A DNA stretch of 13,990 nt from an uncultured Chloroflexota bacterium. Its GTDB lineage: Bacteria > Chloroflexota > Anaerolineae > Anaerolineales > Villigracilaceae. The DNA lies in NCBI GenBank assembly GCA_903837815.1, contig CAILWD010000547.1:1-13990 (forward strand). Reading direction: 5' to 3'. Shown in pieces: positions 12,989 to 13,990 of the stretch (position 1 is the stretch's first letter; each line of letters starts with the position of its first letter). The notes below the pieces were generated by a model, which was given only the letters and a program-made list of their open reading frames with translations, was not told where the DNA came from and made no database searches. Position numbers and translations under genes: made by a program.

Positions 12989-13016
12989 ATCCGCGCAAAT
13001 TCGCGTCATTCGAGGC
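12989..13016. repeat. CGCAAATTCGCG short repeat downstream of recO
   Basis: CCGCGCAAATTCGCGTCATT with a following CGAGGC resembles a common miniature repeat wording and contains the near-palindrome CGCGCAAATTCGCG. It lies 14 bases beyond the recO stop codon and could form a small terminator-like hairpin. Confidence 0.45.
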
Positions 13017-13029
13017 TAAGAACCGTCTG

Positions 13030-13785
13030 TCATCTTACTTGTTTGATAAATTCGGGGGTATTCAATTTCCGTTCCAACAGGTAGGTGAAATATGCCTGCA
13101 TGAGGCTTTCGGTTTCCTTCTGCACTTCGGGCGGCGGATTGGCGCGGGCGGCGTCGCGGTAACTTGATCTTTGGAAGTGGCGCAGATATTTCAACGCTTC
13201 GAGCGAAATCTTCGTCAGGTTTGGAAGTCCCAGCCCGCAGCGGGGACAAATCACACCGCCCGCCGTTGCCGAGAAGAATTGATCCTCCGCCTGAATCTCC
13301 CGCCCGCAGTTGGCGCACTCGAACAGTTGCGGACGAAACCCCACCGCGTCCAAAAATCTCATCTCGAAATATCGAATCGGAAGCCAGGCGCTTTCCTCGT
13401 TTTGGATTCGTTCCAGCGTGTCGGTCAGCAACTTGAAGAGCGCGGGGTTGCCGCCCTCCTCTTCGCGTGAAAAACGATACAGCAATTCGACGATATACGC
13501 CGCGTGACTGGTCTTGGTCAGGTTCTCGTGCAGTGGCAAAAAGGCATTGACCGTTTCCGCCTGAGTCACAATCAACAGGTCGCGCCCTTTGGAGAGTTGC
13601 AGGGTGACATGGGTAAACGGTTGAAGATGTCCCGCCTTGCGCGAGTTGATTTTTCTCGCCCCCTTCGCCACCGCGCGGATTAATCCCTGCTCGCGGGTGT
13701 AGAGCGTCAGCAGGCGGTCAGCCTCGCCCCAATCGGCGTGACGCAGGACAACGGCAGAAGCGCGGAAGGAACGAAAGTCGGTCAT
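13030..13785 (-). CDS. recO: DNA repair and recombination mediator RecO
   Basis: The 251-residue protein has RecO architecture and normal family length. The N-terminal OB fold carries FRASAVVLRHADWGEADRLLTLYTREQGLIRAVAKGARK, with the basic KGARK loop. A helical domain follows with YIVELLYRFSREEE, and then a four-cysteine zinc site CANC ... CPRC (C157, C160, C180, C183). RecO works with RecR and RecF in the cytoplasm to load RecA on SSB-coated DNA and to anneal strands. ATG 13785 opens at the conserved N-terminus. It is preceded by a C-run and no Shine-Dalgarno sequence. It lies 65 bp downstream of another minus-strand gene with a 27-bp-arm hairpin between them, so it may be co-transcribed with, or insulated from, that gene. 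Identification is firm. Confidence 0.95.
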   Translation of the reverse strand: MTDFRSFRASAVVLRHADWGEADRLLTLYTREQGLIRAVAKGARKINSRKAGHLQPFTHVTLQLSKGRDLLIVTQAETVNAFLPLHENLTKTSHAAYIVELLYRFSREEEGGNPALFKLLTDTLERIQNEESAWLPIRYFEMRFLDAVGFRPQLFECANCGREIQAEDQFFSATAGGVICPRCGLGLPNLTKISLEALKYLRHFQRSSYRDAARANPPPEVQKETESLMQAYFTYLLERKLNTPEFIKQVR

Positions 13786-13801
13786 GGGGGGGAAGGAGGA
13801 A

Positions 13802-13862
13802 GTACACAGGTAAACAAGTAGACAAGTAACCTGTGTACCTGTCTACCTGTTTACCTTTCTAC
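13802..13862. repeat. Inverted repeat with 27-bp arms between recO and the upstream gene
   Basis: The left arm GTACACAGGTAAACAAGTAG... (13802-13828) and right arm ...ACCTGTTTACCTTTCTAC (13836-13862) pair with 4 mismatches in 27 and a 7-nt loop (ACCTGTG). The GTAAACA/GTAGACA words are repeated inside each arm. The right arm contains the last codons and the TAA stop (13853-13851) of the gene entering from the window end. Confidence 0.85.
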
Positions 13863-13990
13863 GCTCTCCAAATCCGCGGGGGTAAACGCTTCGGGCAGGA
13901 GTTGCGAAACGGTCATTTCGTGTTTCAGTTTCCCATCACCGTCGGCGATTAAAACCAGGGTGTCGAGTCCAAACTCCGCCATCACCTGAC
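13851..13990 (-). CDS. 3' end of an unidentified gene (45 C-terminal residues)
   Basis: The frame enters from beyond base 13990 and ends at TAA 13853-13851. The visible tail includes VMAEFGLDTLVLIADGDGKL, then HEMTVSQLLPEAFTPADLE and ends SVER. The high third-position G+C and amphipathic composition look like a real gene of the same style as recO. I cannot assign a family from so little. The last four codons (V-E-R-stop) lie within the arm of the palindromic repeat at 13802-13862, so the natural C-terminus may have been set by repeat insertion. Confidence 0.6.
   Translation of the reverse strand, partial: QVMAEFGLDTLVLIADGDGKLKHEMTVSQLLPEAFTPADLESVER

Larger units (their letters stand above)
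12642..13029. other. 388-bp repeat-filled gap between convergent PHP2 and recO
   Basis: No gene is supported here; short open frames are translations of repeats. In order it holds a second copy of the CCACGGAGAC palindrome (12687-12753), three near-identical 10-mers (12791-12820), a 68-bp inverted repeat (12865-12932) and a CGCAAATTCGCG element (12989-13016). Both flanking genes end towards it, so one or more of the hairpins may act as a shared terminator. Confidence 0.75.

Overview
The window reads as chromosomal DNA of a bacterium, most likely a Chloroflexota member of the Anaerolineae type. This is an inference from the fused glycyl-tRNA synthetase, the CFGAC form of the DnaG zinc ribbon, a GT-C glycosyltransferase of the AftB kind, a SEFIR/WD40 protein and many short palindromic repeats. 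No rRNA, tRNA, CRISPR array or origin was found. Base composition is a mosaic: housekeeping and PHP genes are G+C-rich, while the glycosyltransferase (383-1966) and the SEFIR-WD40 gene (5299-7104) are visibly A+T-richer and may be later arrivals.

Layout. 1-356 (-) is the N-terminus of DNA primase DnaG. It diverges from a GT-C membrane glycosyltransferase (383-1966, +) across a 26-bp gap that holds one A+T element readable as a -10 box on both strands. Converging on the latter is the fused alpha-beta glycyl-tRNA synthetase (2001-5051, -). An accessory block on the minus strand follows: a SEFIR-coiled coil-TM-seven-bladed WD40 protein (5299-7104), a truncated TIR gene (7142-7330), a REP-associated tyrosine transposase or RAYT (7365-7895), and a membrane-anchored PKD-like protein (7916-8575). 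The plus strand then carries a PHP phosphoesterase (8736-9437), an FAD-dependent geranylgeranyl-reductase-family enzyme (9446-10639), an acyltransferase-3 membrane protein coupled to it by an ATGA overlap (10636-11751), and a second PHP paralogue (11880-12641). A 388-bp repeat-filled gap separates this from recO (13030-13785, -) and the 3' end of an unidentified gene (13851-13990, -).

How the genes work together. dnaG, glyS and recO are replication, translation and repair housekeeping genes. The reductase-acyltransferase pair plausibly modifies an isoprenoid or envelope lipid or glycan. The SEFIR-WD40 protein has an effector-sensor layout typical of prokaryotic immunity or signalling, and sits beside a broken TIR gene.

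Two themes stand out. First, short palindromic repeats lie not only between genes but in frame inside coding sequences. A 78-bp element forms exactly 26 codons of the reductase. A 94-bp element lies in the GlyRS beta region. A 28-bp perfect palindrome lies inside the RAYT gene itself, and its core is shared with the GlyRS insert. Weaker cases are the alpha-beta linker and a duplicated heptapeptide in GlyRS. Second, many start codons are preceded within a few bases by TATAAT or TATACT with no Shine-Dalgarno sequence, which predicts leaderless or nearly leaderless mRNAs.
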